Assembly (NCBI RefSeq): GCF_000284515.1
Contig: NC_017668.1
Coordinates: 2,418,001-2,482,000 of the forward strand
Direction: 5' to 3'
Source of the DNA: Halobacillus halophilus DSM 2266
Lineage (GTDB): Bacteria; Bacillota; Bacilli; Bacillales; Halobacillaceae
DNA length: 64,000 bases
In this document: piece after piece, positions 57,002-64,000 of the stretch
Position numbering within the stretch: the first letter of the stretch is position 1
Layout of the letters: each line of letters begins with the position of its first letter
The notes under the pieces: model-generated
The model's input: only the letters and a program-made list of their open reading frames with translations
The model's database searches: none
Told to the model about the DNA's origin: nothing
Position numbers and translations under genes: made by a program

Positions 57002-57301
57002 ATGAAAAACGAAAAAGGTTTTACATTAATTGAAATGCTGATTGTCCTGCTCGTTATCTCTGTACTAATGATTATTACTATACCTAATTTAACCAAAAAC
57101 AACGGAACGATTAGAGATAAAGGCTGCGAGGCACTTGTGATTACAGCCCAGGCTCAAGCAGAAGCTTATTCTATCGAGAACGGGGCTTATCCTTCCAATT
57201 TATCTGATCTAGTTGACGGTCAATATTTAAAGCAAACCACCTGCCCTGATGGAGGCGTACTTGGATATGATTCAGATTCCGGTGAAGTCTCTGCTCCTTG
57301 A
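57002..57301 (+). CDS. comGC: ComGC, major pseudopilin
   Basis: A 99-residue class 3 prepilin. The start is ATG 57002, after CAGGAGTG; a longer frame from 56876 is rejected. A short basic leader KNEKG is cleaved before FTLIEMLIVLLVISVLMIIT, with Glu at +5. A soluble domain with two cysteines (near 42 and 81) follows. It is the main subunit of the competence pseudopilus, processed by ComC, which is not in this window. Confidence 0.94.
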   Translation: MKNEKGFTLIEMLIVLLVISVLMIITIPNLTKNNGTIRDKGCEALVITAQAQAEAYSIENGAYPSNLSDLVDGQYLKQTTCPDGGVLGYDSDSGEVSAP

Positions 57302-57743
57302 TGGTTCAAAATCGTCTAAGGCCTATACAATTAGTGAAGTTCTAATTGTTCTTATCTTCTGGTCCATTCTCCTTCTAAGTATTGTTCCTCTCCATCATCG
57401 CACATTTCAGCACATCCAATCTTCGCAATTCATGTCACAACTGAAAGATGATGTACTTTTGACCCAGCAGCTGACTATGCAAGACCATATTTACTATATG
57501 TTGTTGTTTCGACCAAATACAAATGAATATATCTTATATGATCAAAAAAATAAAACTACAATATTCCAAAGATCATTCCCCGACAATTGGAGAATGCAAC
57601 TTCTTACTCTTGAAGCCACTGTCCGGTTTAACGAAAATGGAGTTGTAACAAAGCCAGGGACTATGAAAATTCATACGCCCCATACCATCTTTAAAATCGT
57701 ATTCCCTTTTGGAGCGAGCAGGTTAGCCATTGAAGAACTCTAG
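57267..57743 (+). CDS. comGD: ComGD, minor pseudopilin with atypical processing site
   Basis: About 158 residues from the ATG at 57267 (GGAGG 11 bases upstream); GTG 57282 or ATG 57249 are possible. The prepilin region reads SSKAYTISEVLIVLIFWSILLL, here given as SSKAYTISEVL plus hydrophobic helix. Alanine replaces the usual glycine at -1 while Glu at +5 is kept. A soluble domain follows. The start overlaps the end of comGC. Minor pseudopilins prime or tip the pseudopilus. Confidence 0.85.
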   Translation: MIQIPVKSLLLDGSKSSKAYTISEVLIVLIFWSILLLSIVPLHHRTFQHIQSSQFMSQLKDDVLLTQQLTMQDHIYYMLLFRPNTNEYILYDQKNKTTIFQRSFPDNWRMQLLTLEATVRFNENGVVTKPGTMKIHTPHTIFKIVFPFGASRLAIEEL

Positions 57744-58062
57744 TGGATTTACCTTAGTTGAAACGATCACATCAGTCAGTCTTCTTCTTTGCCTTATTAT
57801 CTTTCTACTCCCCTCCCTCAGCCACATTCGTTTATTACAAAAGGATTTGGCCAATGAAAGAATAGCCATTTCCTATCTTCATGAGGAACTGCACAGCCTC
57901 TCCTATACGAAACCACATTTGCAGAATGTACACTTAGGTTATGAAGAATCACCATTCCAAATTCAATTCGTAGAGAAGAGTAACTTTGTGGAAGGCTGTA
58001 TTACGTGGAAAACGCATTTGAGGAAAATAAAGAAAGTGTGTCTATATGCCAAAGATTCATAG
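57730..58062 (+). CDS. comGE: ComGE, minor pseudopilin
   Basis: A 110-residue prepilin-like protein. The TTG start at 57730 overlaps the comGD end by 14 bases. The leader KNSSG is followed by FTLVETITSVSLLLCLIIFLL, given here as FTLVETI plus a membrane helix. One short C-terminal domain follows with a pair of cysteines. Length agrees with B. subtilis ComGE (115). Confidence 0.88.
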   Translation: MKNSSGFTLVETITSVSLLLCLIIFLLPSLSHIRLLQKDLANERIAISYLHEELHSLSYTKPHLQNVHLGYEESPFQIQFVEKSNFVEGCITWKTHLRKIKKVCLYAKDS

Positions 58063-58462
58063 CCAGGGGTTTACTTTAATGGAAACTCTAATGAGCCTCA
58101 TCATTATTTCATTAATCCTCATTCTCTCTTTTCCTTTGTTTCGAATGATTCATGACGTTGATTACTATGAGGAATTATCTGTCCGGCAAATGTTTTCGTT
58201 CTTACAGGAAGAAGTAAACAGAGGTCGTGAGGTGGAGGTGATTTCTAACAGCATCTTTATCACAGATGCTGTAAACCGCAAGATTACTATTGAACAATAT
58301 CAGAATCTTATTAGGAGAAGAGTAAACCTTTCTGGTCATGAGGTTTTACTACAGAATGTAGAAGCAATTCACTTAACCAATCATACTCACTATATAATGA
58401 TTAAGTTACAAATGGAAGGTGGTGGTGTTTATCAAAAAAACATTCATAGATCCGCTCCTTAA
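58046..58462 (+). CDS. comGF: ComGF, minor pseudopilin
   Basis: A 138-residue prepilin-like protein with the processing motif QGFTLMETLMSL after a short leader and a membrane helix (about 10-30). The soluble domain is typical of ComGF/Pfam family. The start overlaps comGE by 17 bases. Confidence 0.88.
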   Translation: MPKIHSQGFTLMETLMSLIIISLILILSFPLFRMIHDVDYYEELSVRQMFSFLQEEVNRGREVEVISNSIFITDAVNRKITIEQYQNLIRRRVNLSGHEVLLQNVEAIHLTNHTHYIMIKLQMEGGGVYQKNIHRSAP

Positions 58463-58817
58463 TCAGCAGGGAGTTATCTTTCCCTGGGTAGCAGGTATAG
58501 GATTGGTGATTATTTTTCTTACTATAAGTTCTGTACAACGCTATCAGAACCAAGTTTTGTTCAACGATACCTATATTCTATCTATCGTCAGACAGAATTT
58601 ATTAGAAACCGCTCAGCAAAATTTGCTTATACGGTGGAATGAGATCTCTCCTGAAGAAGATCCTTATTACAGCTTAACAACGCCTAATGGACAAGCTCAG
58701 TCCACCTGTAATAGAGAAAGTAATGAGAGTATTCATTGTAAATGGGAGATAACAGACTACTCTGGAAATATGAAATCGTTAGACACTTACTACAAATTAC
58801 AGCAAACCAAGAACTAA
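58419..58817 (+). CDS. comGG: ComGG, minor pseudopilin
   Basis: The last gene of the operon, overlapping comGF by 44 bases. The 132-residue protein has a short N-terminus with NQQGVIFPWVAGIGLVIIFL, a diverged prepilin motif with G before V, and a membrane helix. Two cysteines lie near the C-terminus. ComGG is poorly conserved between genera, so assignment rests on position and motif. GTG start within GGTGGTGG. Confidence 0.8.
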   Translation: MVVFIKKTFIDPLLNQQGVIFPWVAGIGLVIIFLTISSVQRYQNQVLFNDTYILSIVRQNLLETAQQNLLIRWNEISPEEDPYYSLTTPNGQAQSTCNRESNESIHCKWEITDYSGNMKSLDTYYKLQQTKN

Positions 58818-58822
58818 TAAAA

Positions 58823-58860
58823 AATCATCGCATTCCCACAGATCATGGTTTGCGATGATT
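58823..58860. terminator. Bidirectional terminator after comGG
   Basis: AATCATCGCA pairs with TGCGATGATT around an 18-base loop, between convergent comGG and the Spx-family gene. Confidence 0.7.
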
Positions 58861-58906
58861 AATTAAACGAAGTTGGCCATATCGGGTTCCTCTTTCATAA
58901 CGTAAT

Positions 58907-59290
58907 TTAAGAAATACTTGCCGCGTATTCAAGTTTCTGATTTGTAATTCCACGTAACCCTTCCAAATCATATCCAACCACTAATTTTTCTCCATCAGTT
59001 AGAATAGGGCGTCTTAAGAGTTTTGGTTTTTCAATTACTAAATCAATAAACTCGTTAAGGGAAAGATCCTCTACATCCATATCCAAGGATTTAAACTCTT
59101 TGCTGCGCTTAGCAAGAATTTCGTCAATTCCATAAGTGGTCAAAGATAATATTTTTCTAAGGTCTTCCACTGTTGGAGTCTCCCTGAACAAATGCTGTTC
59201 ATTAAAATCAATTCCCTCACTCTTCAACCAGGACTTTGTACGACGACAAGATGTGCAACTAGGGTAAGTGTAAAATCTTAATTCTTCCAT
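58907..59290 (-). CDS. mgsR: Spx/MgsR family regulator (YqgZ-like)
   Basis: A 127-residue ArsC/Spx-fold protein starting at ATG 59290 (MEELRFYTYPSCTSCRR), after GAGGAG. The redox switch CTSC lies at residues 11-14 and RRPIL near 94. These proteins bind the RNA polymerase alpha C-terminal domain rather than DNA directly. Position next to yqgY and comG matches B. subtilis YqgZ (MgsR, a regulator of part of the sigma-B stress response). Arsenate reductase activity is unlikely in this clade. Confidence 0.88.
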   Translation of the reverse strand: MEELRFYTYPSCTSCRRTKSWLKSEGIDFNEQHLFRETPTVEDLRKILSLTTYGIDEILAKRSKEFKSLDMDVEDLSLNEFIDLVIEKPKLLRRPILTDGEKLVVGYDLEGLRGITNQKLEYAASIS

Positions 59291-59540
59291 TAACACCGCT
59301 CCTCTTAAATATTTGATGTATTAAGTTGTACAGTTATTGTATAACCTTTGTACAATATTTTAAACATCTTTTTCGTAATTTTCAATTGAAAGTTTTTCCT
59401 TACTGCGTTTAAGGGTAATGTATAAGGTGTCTGCTTGTGTGTATAATGTAAAAAGAATGCTAAGTGATTTATTTACAATTGAGATTTGGTCGTTTATAAT
59501 ATTAATGATAGTTTATCGAAGGAAAAGGAGGGGGAAAAGC

Positions 59541-59786
59541 ATGGATCGTATGTTTAGAGTGCTAGCCTTTTGGACAGGTATTTTTGCTGTCATGTTTTAT
59601 ACAGGCGATATGATGGAGGCTTCCTTATTATCCCTTGCCCAAACGGCTTTTTTCCTTACTGTGGGTTACCTTAAACTGTCTGAACGTATGTATGTTTACA
59701 TATTTTTCTCATACTTGACAGTTTTCATGATCGGTTTTACTTATTATTCTTCATTTATTTTAGTGCCGAGCTTTGGAGGACACTAA
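59541..59786 (+). CDS. yqgY: YqgY family membrane protein (DUF2626)
   Basis: An 81-residue membrane protein starting at ATG 59541, 8 bases after a strong GGAGGGGG; a longer frame from 59418 is rejected. Three hydrophobic segments with MDRMFRVLAFWTGIFAV at the N-terminus match DUF2626. Function unknown. It is divergent from the Spx-family gene. Confidence 0.85.
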   Translation: MDRMFRVLAFWTGIFAVMFYTGDMMEASLLSLAQTAFFLTVGYLKLSERMYVYIFFSYLTVFMIGFTYYSSFILVPSFGGH

Positions 59787-59787
59787 A

Positions 59788-59820
59788 AAAATCCTGTTAT
59801 CCAATGGATAACAGGATTTT
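59788..59820. terminator. Bidirectional terminator between yqgY and yqgX
   Basis: ATCCTGTTATCC pairs perfectly with its complement around AAT, with A and T tracts on both sides. Confidence 0.93.
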
Positions 59821-59830
59821 TATTTCTTTT

Positions 59831-60454
59831 TTAAGTGAAAAACGGGTTTTCTTTACGCTCTTCCTCGATTGTCGTAGGCATGCCATGCCCTGGGTAAATG
59901 CGCATATCATTTCTAAGACTGAATAATTGACTTTGAATACTATCCAGTAATTGTTCTCGATCTCCTCCTGGTAAGTCCGTTCTTCCCATACCTCTTTGAA
60001 ATAAAGTATCTCCCGCTATTGTAAAACGCTGGTTTCTAAAGACGAGAGATACGCTTCCTGGAGAATGCCCAGGAGTATGACGTACTTCAAATGAAAAAGG
60101 CCCTATTTCCATCTGACCGCTTTCAAGTGTATAATCTGCTGGACGAGCTGTAATCTGCCCCATTTGGAAAAATCCAGAACCGTTTTTTGTTGGATCACTC
60201 AGCCAGTCACTTTCTGCCTCATTCAAGTAAACAGGAACGTTGTAAGCTTCTCTTACTGCATCTACAGCACCTATGTGATCAAAGTGAGCATGAGTTAATA
60301 ATACACCTATTACCTTTAACTCTTTTTCTTTCAAAAAAGCTTCTAATTTTCGGAAATCGCCCCCTGGATCCACAACTAGCGCTTCTTTATTTTGATAGAC
60401 AATGTAAGCGTTTGTAGCCATTGGTCCCAATGGCAATCGAGAAATATTTAACAA
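59831..60454 (-). CDS. yqgX: Metallo-beta-lactamase-fold hydrolase YqgX (glyoxalase II-like)
   Basis: About 207 residues from TTG 60454, eight bases after GAGGTG; an ATG at 60472 lies within or before that site. Metal-binding motif HAHFDHIG near 70, then HTPGHSPGS near 127 and GDTLF. These are complete ligand sets for a two-metal hydrolase. YqgX proteins resemble hydroxyacylglutathione hydrolases; in a bacillithiol organism the natural substrate may be a bacillithiol thioester (inference). Confidence 0.88.
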   Translation of the reverse strand: MLNISRLPLGPMATNAYIVYQNKEALVVDPGGDFRKLEAFLKEKELKVIGVLLTHAHFDHIGAVDAVREAYNVPVYLNEAESDWLSDPTKNGSGFFQMGQITARPADYTLESGQMEIGPFSFEVRHTPGHSPGSVSLVFRNQRFTIAGDTLFQRGMGRTDLPGGDREQLLDSIQSQLFSLRNDMRIYPGHGMPTTIEEERKENPFFT

Positions 60455-60616
60455 TGGGTAGACACCTCTCATTTAATTTAATAAAATACGGATAGATAAC
60501 TCGACATTTTCATTTTTATATTATAAAATGAATAAGGATTGAACTAAGCTACATACATTATAACATCCTTGTTATGGGGATGATAATAAAGAAAAGGGAT
60601 TTAGGGGGTGCTGATC

Positions 60617-60781
60617 TTGGTCACAGCTATTCTTCTTTTACTCGTTGCAATTCTATGTGTAATTGCGGTGTTCCGTGAACTGAAAACTAAAAACTTCTTC
60701 GCCGTCTTATTTGCTGGTGCATCAGCATTGATGTTTGGTTGGTTCTCAGTAATGACAATTTATTCCAATCTTTTCAGTTAA
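60617..60781 (+). CDS. yqgW: Small membrane protein, DUF2759 (YqgW-like)
   Basis: A 54-residue reading frame with a TTG start seven bases after GGGGGTG. Residues 1-18 and 28-52 are hydrophobic, with FRELKTKNFF between them. This matches the DUF2759/YqgW pattern. It is followed at once by a strong terminator. Function unknown. Confidence 0.75.
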   Translation: MVTAILLLLVAILCVIAVFRELKTKNFFAVLFAGASALMFGWFSVMTIYSNLFS

Positions 60782-60787
60782 TGAACT

Positions 60788-60827
60788 AAAAAAGTGTGAT
60801 ACTTATTTTAAGTATCACACTTTTTTT
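60788..60827 (+). terminator. Terminator after yqgW
   Basis: A perfect 18-bp stem with a three-base loop (AAAAAAGTGTGATACTTA and its complement), ending in TTTTTTT. It may also end the minus-strand transporter unit. Confidence 0.93.
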
Positions 60828-60869
60828 ATGTTTCACAACACTTGTACAATCTGTATAAGCATATTTAAA

Positions 60870-61646
60870 TTACTCTACAGGTTCAATAAGCTGTTTGTTT
60901 TTATTAAAGAAATATCTGTACATAGCGAGAGTTACAAACATGGCACTGATGGATACTGAGGAAAAAATACTTAAGGATATAACCAGCTGATATTTAATAG
61001 CCATTACTGGTTCAACCCCTCCCAGTATTAAACCAGTCATCATCCCGGGCAGTTGGACCAGTCCAATGGTTTTTAAACGGTCCACGTTTGGAATTAGAGC
61101 AGCATGCAGCGTTCTTTGTACAATTAAATGAGAGGCTTGTTTGGGCTCAGCTCCTAGTGAAAGCGCAGCGAGCAGCCGTCCATTGTTATCTCGAAATTCA
61201 CTTTTCATTCTTTCTAATGCTAGTCCCATGGCTACCATACTGTTCCCAATCACCATACCGCTCATAGGAATAACTTCTGACGGACGGAATTGTACCATGT
61301 CAAAGACCAGCCACATCGTGAGGACGCTTCCCTCTACAAATAAAAGACTTATAAAAATGACAGGTAATATATGGGGAAGCTCTTTTCCTTTTTGTCTGGC
61401 ATGAAAGGTAGCAATAATAATCATTATTCCAACCATTAAAGGGATCCCCACACTGGCAGGCAGATCAAATAAATAAGTCAATATGTATCCGATTGCAAAT
61501 AACTGAACAGTGCCCCTTAAAGCAGACCATAACACATTTTTACCCAGTCCTAATTGATAAAAATACGAGAGGGTCAAAGGGATAATAACAAAAATGATAA
61601 GAAAAAACAAAGACTGATTTGAGACTTCTGGCGTCAAAGCGTTCAC
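60870..61646 (-). CDS. fetB: ABC transporter permease, UPF0014/FetB (YjkA) family
   Basis: A 258-residue membrane protein with seven or so hydrophobic segments. The conserved cytoplasmic stretch GAEPKQASHLIVQRTLHAAL and LPGMMTGLILGGVEP identify UPF0014/FetB. E. coli FetAB exports iron; B. subtilis YjkAB is related. It starts five bases after fetA ends on the minus strand. The substrate here is inferred from the family. Confidence 0.85.
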   Translation of the reverse strand: MNALTPEVSNQSLFFLIIFVIIPLTLSYFYQLGLGKNVLWSALRGTVQLFAIGYILTYLFDLPASVGIPLMVGIMIIIATFHARQKGKELPHILPVIFISLLFVEGSVLTMWLVFDMVQFRPSEVIPMSGMVIGNSMVAMGLALERMKSEFRDNNGRLLAALSLGAEPKQASHLIVQRTLHAALIPNVDRLKTIGLVQLPGMMTGLILGGVEPVMAIKYQLVISLSIFSSVSISAMFVTLAMYRYFFNKNKQLIEPVE

Positions 61647-61651
61647 ATCCT

Positions 61652-62338
61652 CTATCCTTCAATAAATTTAAGCAGTTTTTCGTTTTTTGGGTGGTCTAGC
61701 ATATCGGGAATCGTTCCATCTTCCTGAAGATTTCCATCCATAATAAAGAGACCTCTGTCACCCAGTCTTCGAGCCTGATTCAAATTATGAGTGACCATCA
61801 CCATGGTCATTTCATGTTCCTTAATTAATCCTTCGAGCACTTCTTCAATTTCTTCAGCGGTTTGATAATCAAGTGCGCTCGTCGGCTCATCAAGTAACAG
61901 AACCTCGGGTGAATTTGCAAGTGTACGAGCTAATGATACACGCTGCTCTTCACCACCAGACAAATGGCTTACATCTTTATGTAGATAGGAGGATGGAAGC
62001 TGTACATATTCAAGTAAGGTCTCAGCATTTCCTTGTTCCCACTCCCCGAATAACGAGGGTCCATATTTTAGATTATCTAATACCGTGCCTGGAAAAAGGT
62101 GAGGAGCCTGAAGTACCAACCCAACATTTCTCCTTAATTCAGTTACCGAATAATCTTTAATTGATTTTCCATTAAAGTAGATGGCGCCGCTATCAGGCTC
62201 ACTTAAACGATTAAATAAATATAACAAAGTACTTTTCCCTGCGCCTGAAGGGCCAAACAAGATTACTTTTTCTTTCTTTTCGATCGTAAATGTAAGGTTA
62301 GTTAATGGATCTTGACTGACTTTCTCAAAACGAAACAT
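61652..62338 (-). CDS. fetA: ABC transporter ATP-binding protein, FetA (YjkB) family
   Basis: A 228-residue ATPase with Walker A GPSGAGKSTL, signature LSGGEEQRVSLAR and Walker B VLLLDEPTSALD, and the switch His in VTHN. It is complete. The direct pairing with the UPF0014 permease indicates a FetAB/YjkAB-type exporter, likely for iron or a related metal. Start after AGAGGGAATGTC. Confidence 0.86.
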   Translation of the reverse strand: MFRFEKVSQDPLTNLTFTIEKKEKVILFGPSGAGKSTLLYLFNRLSEPDSGAIYFNGKSIKDYSVTELRRNVGLVLQAPHLFPGTVLDNLKYGPSLFGEWEQGNAETLLEYVQLPSSYLHKDVSHLSGGEEQRVSLARTLANSPEVLLLDEPTSALDYQTAEEIEEVLEGLIKEHEMTMVMVTHNLNQARRLGDRGLFIMDGNLQEDGTIPDMLDHPKNEKLLKFIEG

Positions 62339-62414
62339 GACATTCCCTCTCTTTAAATAATGATTATGTATGTATCCTTACCCTGAGAGCGCAAAAAATA
62401 TGTGAGTAAATATA

Positions 62415-62448
62415 AAGAGCCGTCATGAGAAATGTCATGACGGCTCTT
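62415..62448 (-). terminator. Terminator after the lipoteichoic acid synthase-family gene
   Basis: AAGAGCCGTCATGA pairs with its complement around GAAATG, with a TTTATATTTA tail on the minus strand. Confidence 0.8.
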
Positions 62449-62458
62449 AAATTTACAA

Positions 62459-64000
62459 TTATTGATCTTCACTCTGTCCGAAATCATAAAACCGGAACAA
62501 ATCACCGTAAATAATGTTGTCTGAATACTGTAGTTCCTGATCGACCTTCTCTTTAATAGGAGTACATTGATTTGCTTCCTCTTCTTCTAAAGGGGCTCCG
62601 CTCTCACGGTCAAAGCAAGTTCCATCGGCGAAAATATATTCTTCACTCACAAAGCTTCCATCTCTCATAGCAATGAAATCCTTGCCTTTTTCTGCAAACA
62701 TGTTGTCTCCAAAGGTGAGGTCCTCTTCATTGTTAATCCCTAATAAATGTAACAGAGTTGGTTTAACATCAATTTGCCCTACCACCTCTTCACGTATTTC
62801 TCCATTTTCATATCCTGGAATATGAATCATGAAGGGTACTCGTTGAAGTTGAGTGTGCTCATAGGCGTTAATTTCTTTTCCAAGAAATTCTCCAATTGCT
62901 TTATTATGAAATTCACTAATTCCGTAGTGATCCCCCATTAAAACAATGATTGAATCTTCATAAATACCAGAATCCTTCAGCTCCTGGATGAATGACTGCA
63001 ATGCTTCATCCGTATAGCGTGCTGTTTGAAAATAATGATTCAGAGTCTTAGAGCCAGAATCATACTGATCAATATTCGCTTTTTCTTCCGGTAGTTCAAA
63101 AGGGAAGTGGTGCGTTAACGTTATAAACTTGCTGTAGAAAGGCTGCTCCTGTTCTTTCAAGTACTTAATGGATTGATCAAAGAAGGCTTTATCTTCAAGT
63201 CCCCAGCCAAACGAATTCTCCGACGTGACTTCAAAGGATTGTTCACCATAAAATTGATCGTAACCAAGATTGTCGTACATGACCTCTCTGTTCCAAAAAC
63301 TTTTGTTATTTGCATGGAATACAGATGTTTCATAGCTTTCATTATTTAAAATTTCCGGTAGGGAATGATATTCATTCTGCGCATGTGTGAAATAGACGGC
63401 TCCCCTTCCGAGTGGATACAAAGAATTCTCAATGATAAACTCGGAATCGGATGTTTTCCCCTGTGCTGTCTGATGATAAAAGTTCTTAAACCATATGGTG
63501 TCTTTGCTTTCTTTTAAGTCGTTAAGAAAAGGGGTTGCTTCTGTGCCATTAATTTCAGAGTCAAATAAGAAGTTTTGGAAAGATTCAACACTGACAAAAA
63601 TCACATTTTTATCTTCTGCAATTCCGTATAAAGGCACATCCTTGTTATTACCATCCGGAGAGTTCCTGTCTAAATACGACTCAATTTCACTGATTTCACT
63701 TCCGTCCGCAAGTACACGCTGAGCTTTTGTTTTAGTTTGCATAGAAGCATCGTATAAATGGTAATTGTACACGCCAATATTCTTCACAAGATATTCTCTA
63801 TCAAAAGCGCGCACAAAAAGCATAGGTCGTTCCATTTCAGCGAGTACTACATTTCCAGCTAGCAGGAGGAAAGTAACGGCTGTAGCTGCAATTTTACCAG
63901 TTTGAGGTAAATTAATGGATAAATTAAATTTCTTTTTACTTAAATACCAAATAATTGCAACATCCAAAAACAGAAGAACATCCTGCATATGCAGAAGCGT
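62459..64000 (-). CDS. yqgS: Lipoteichoic acid synthase family protein (LtaS/YqgS), N-terminus beyond the window
   Basis: The frame is open to the right edge, so the 509-residue stretch from the ATG at 63988 is a minimum; family members are about 640 residues with five N-terminal membrane helices. The last helix (about 30-50) and the extracellular sulfatase-fold domain are seen. VESFQNFL carries a metal-binding Glu, and the catalytic Thr is in GKTSDSEF. MGDHYGISE and a C-terminal domain follow. The family polymerises glycerol phosphate from phosphatidylglycerol. Position beside yqgW fits YqgS. Confidence 0.9.
   Translation of the reverse strand, partial: TLLHMQDVLLFLDVAIIWYLSKKKFNLSINLPQTGKIAATAVTFLLLAGNVVLAEMERPMLFVRAFDREYLVKNIGVYNYHLYDASMQTKTKAQRVLADGSEISEIESYLDRNSPDGNNKDVPLYGIAEDKNVIFVSVESFQNFLFDSEINGTEATPFLNDLKESKDTIWFKNFYHQTAQGKTSDSEFIIENSLYPLGRGAVYFTHAQNEYHSLPEILNNESYETSVFHANNKSFWNREVMYDNLGYDQFYGEQSFEVTSENSFGWGLEDKAFFDQSIKYLKEQEQPFYSKFITLTHHFPFELPEEKANIDQYDSGSKTLNHYFQTARYTDEALQSFIQELKDSGIYEDSIIVLMGDHYGISEFHNKAIGEFLGKEINAYEHTQLQRVPFMIHIPGYENGEIREEVVGQIDVKPTLLHLLGINNEEDLTFGDNMFAEKGKDFIAMRDGSFVSEEYIFADGTCFDRESGAPLEEEEANQCTPIKEKVDQELQYSDNIIYGDLFRFYDFGQSEDQ

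Noticed and set aside
1-64000. CRISPR array, tRNA, rRNA or prophage genes
   Set aside because: No regular direct repeats, no cloverleaf with anticodon arm, no rRNA segments and no phage structural genes were found.

Overview
The window is a stretch of chromosome from a low-GC, endospore-forming Bacillaceae. Its gene order follows the Bacillus subtilis yqj-bkd-spo0A-dxs-acc-spoIIIA-efp-gcv-comG-yqg region almost gene for gene. Three departures point to a halophilic or alkaliphilic relative (Halobacillus/Pontibacillus-like, inferred from gene content, not proven): a full-length OLE RNA with its partner oapA, a B12-dependent ribonucleotide reductase gene (nrdJ) where B. subtilis has lipM, and a cNMP/CBS/nucleotidyltransferase gene paired with a DEDDh exonuclease after yqzF.

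Layout. 1-800: left part of an IS200/IS605-type tnpB element, cut by the window edge. 867-12551 (minus): yqjA, bacilliredoxin brxB, then the branched-chain keto acid operon ptb-bcd-buk-lpdV-bkdAA-bkdAB-bkdB behind a near-perfect sigma-54 promoter, with its activator bkdR just upstream. 12688-15580 (plus): yqzF, the CBS/nucleotidyltransferase protein and the exonuclease. 15617-30087 (minus): aspartokinase, spo0A, spoIVB, then the unit nusB-folD-xseA-xseB-ispA-OLE RNA-oapA-dxs-tlyA-argR-recN. 30231-32523: accB-accC-yqhY. 32738-37777: the complete spoIIIAA-AH operon behind a sigma-E-like promoter. 37924-42834: efp, a frameshifted yqhT peptidase, aroQ, yqhR, yqhP, yqhO, mntR. 42984-45806: nrdJ, interrupted by a 249-nt candidate group I intron in its active-site motif and preceded by paired NrdR boxes. 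46178-50770: yqhL and the glycine cleavage operon gcvT-gcvPA-gcvPB under a tandem glycine riboswitch. 51200-58817: yqhH-yqhG, yqzE, aroK and the competence pseudopilus operon comGA-GG. 58907-64000: a Spx-family regulator, yqgY, yqgX, yqgW, an ABC transporter of the FetAB/YjkAB type, and the edge-truncated lipoteichoic acid synthase-family gene.

Functional themes are branched-chain acyl-CoA supply for anteiso/iso fatty acids, malonyl-CoA supply, sporulation control (Spo0A, SpoIVB, SpoIIIA channel), isoprenoid precursor synthesis (Dxs, IspA), DNA repair and competence, and one-carbon/glycine metabolism.

The most striking items are the OLE RNA, whose closing helix and 3' domain stems can be traced base by base, and the nrdJ intron, whose removal restores an exact 857-residue reading frame and whose P1, P10 and terminal G fit group I rules. 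Two genes (yqhT and comGB) carry single-base frame breaks that are either real mutations or sequencing errors. Start codons were adjusted where a ribosome binding site favours an internal start.
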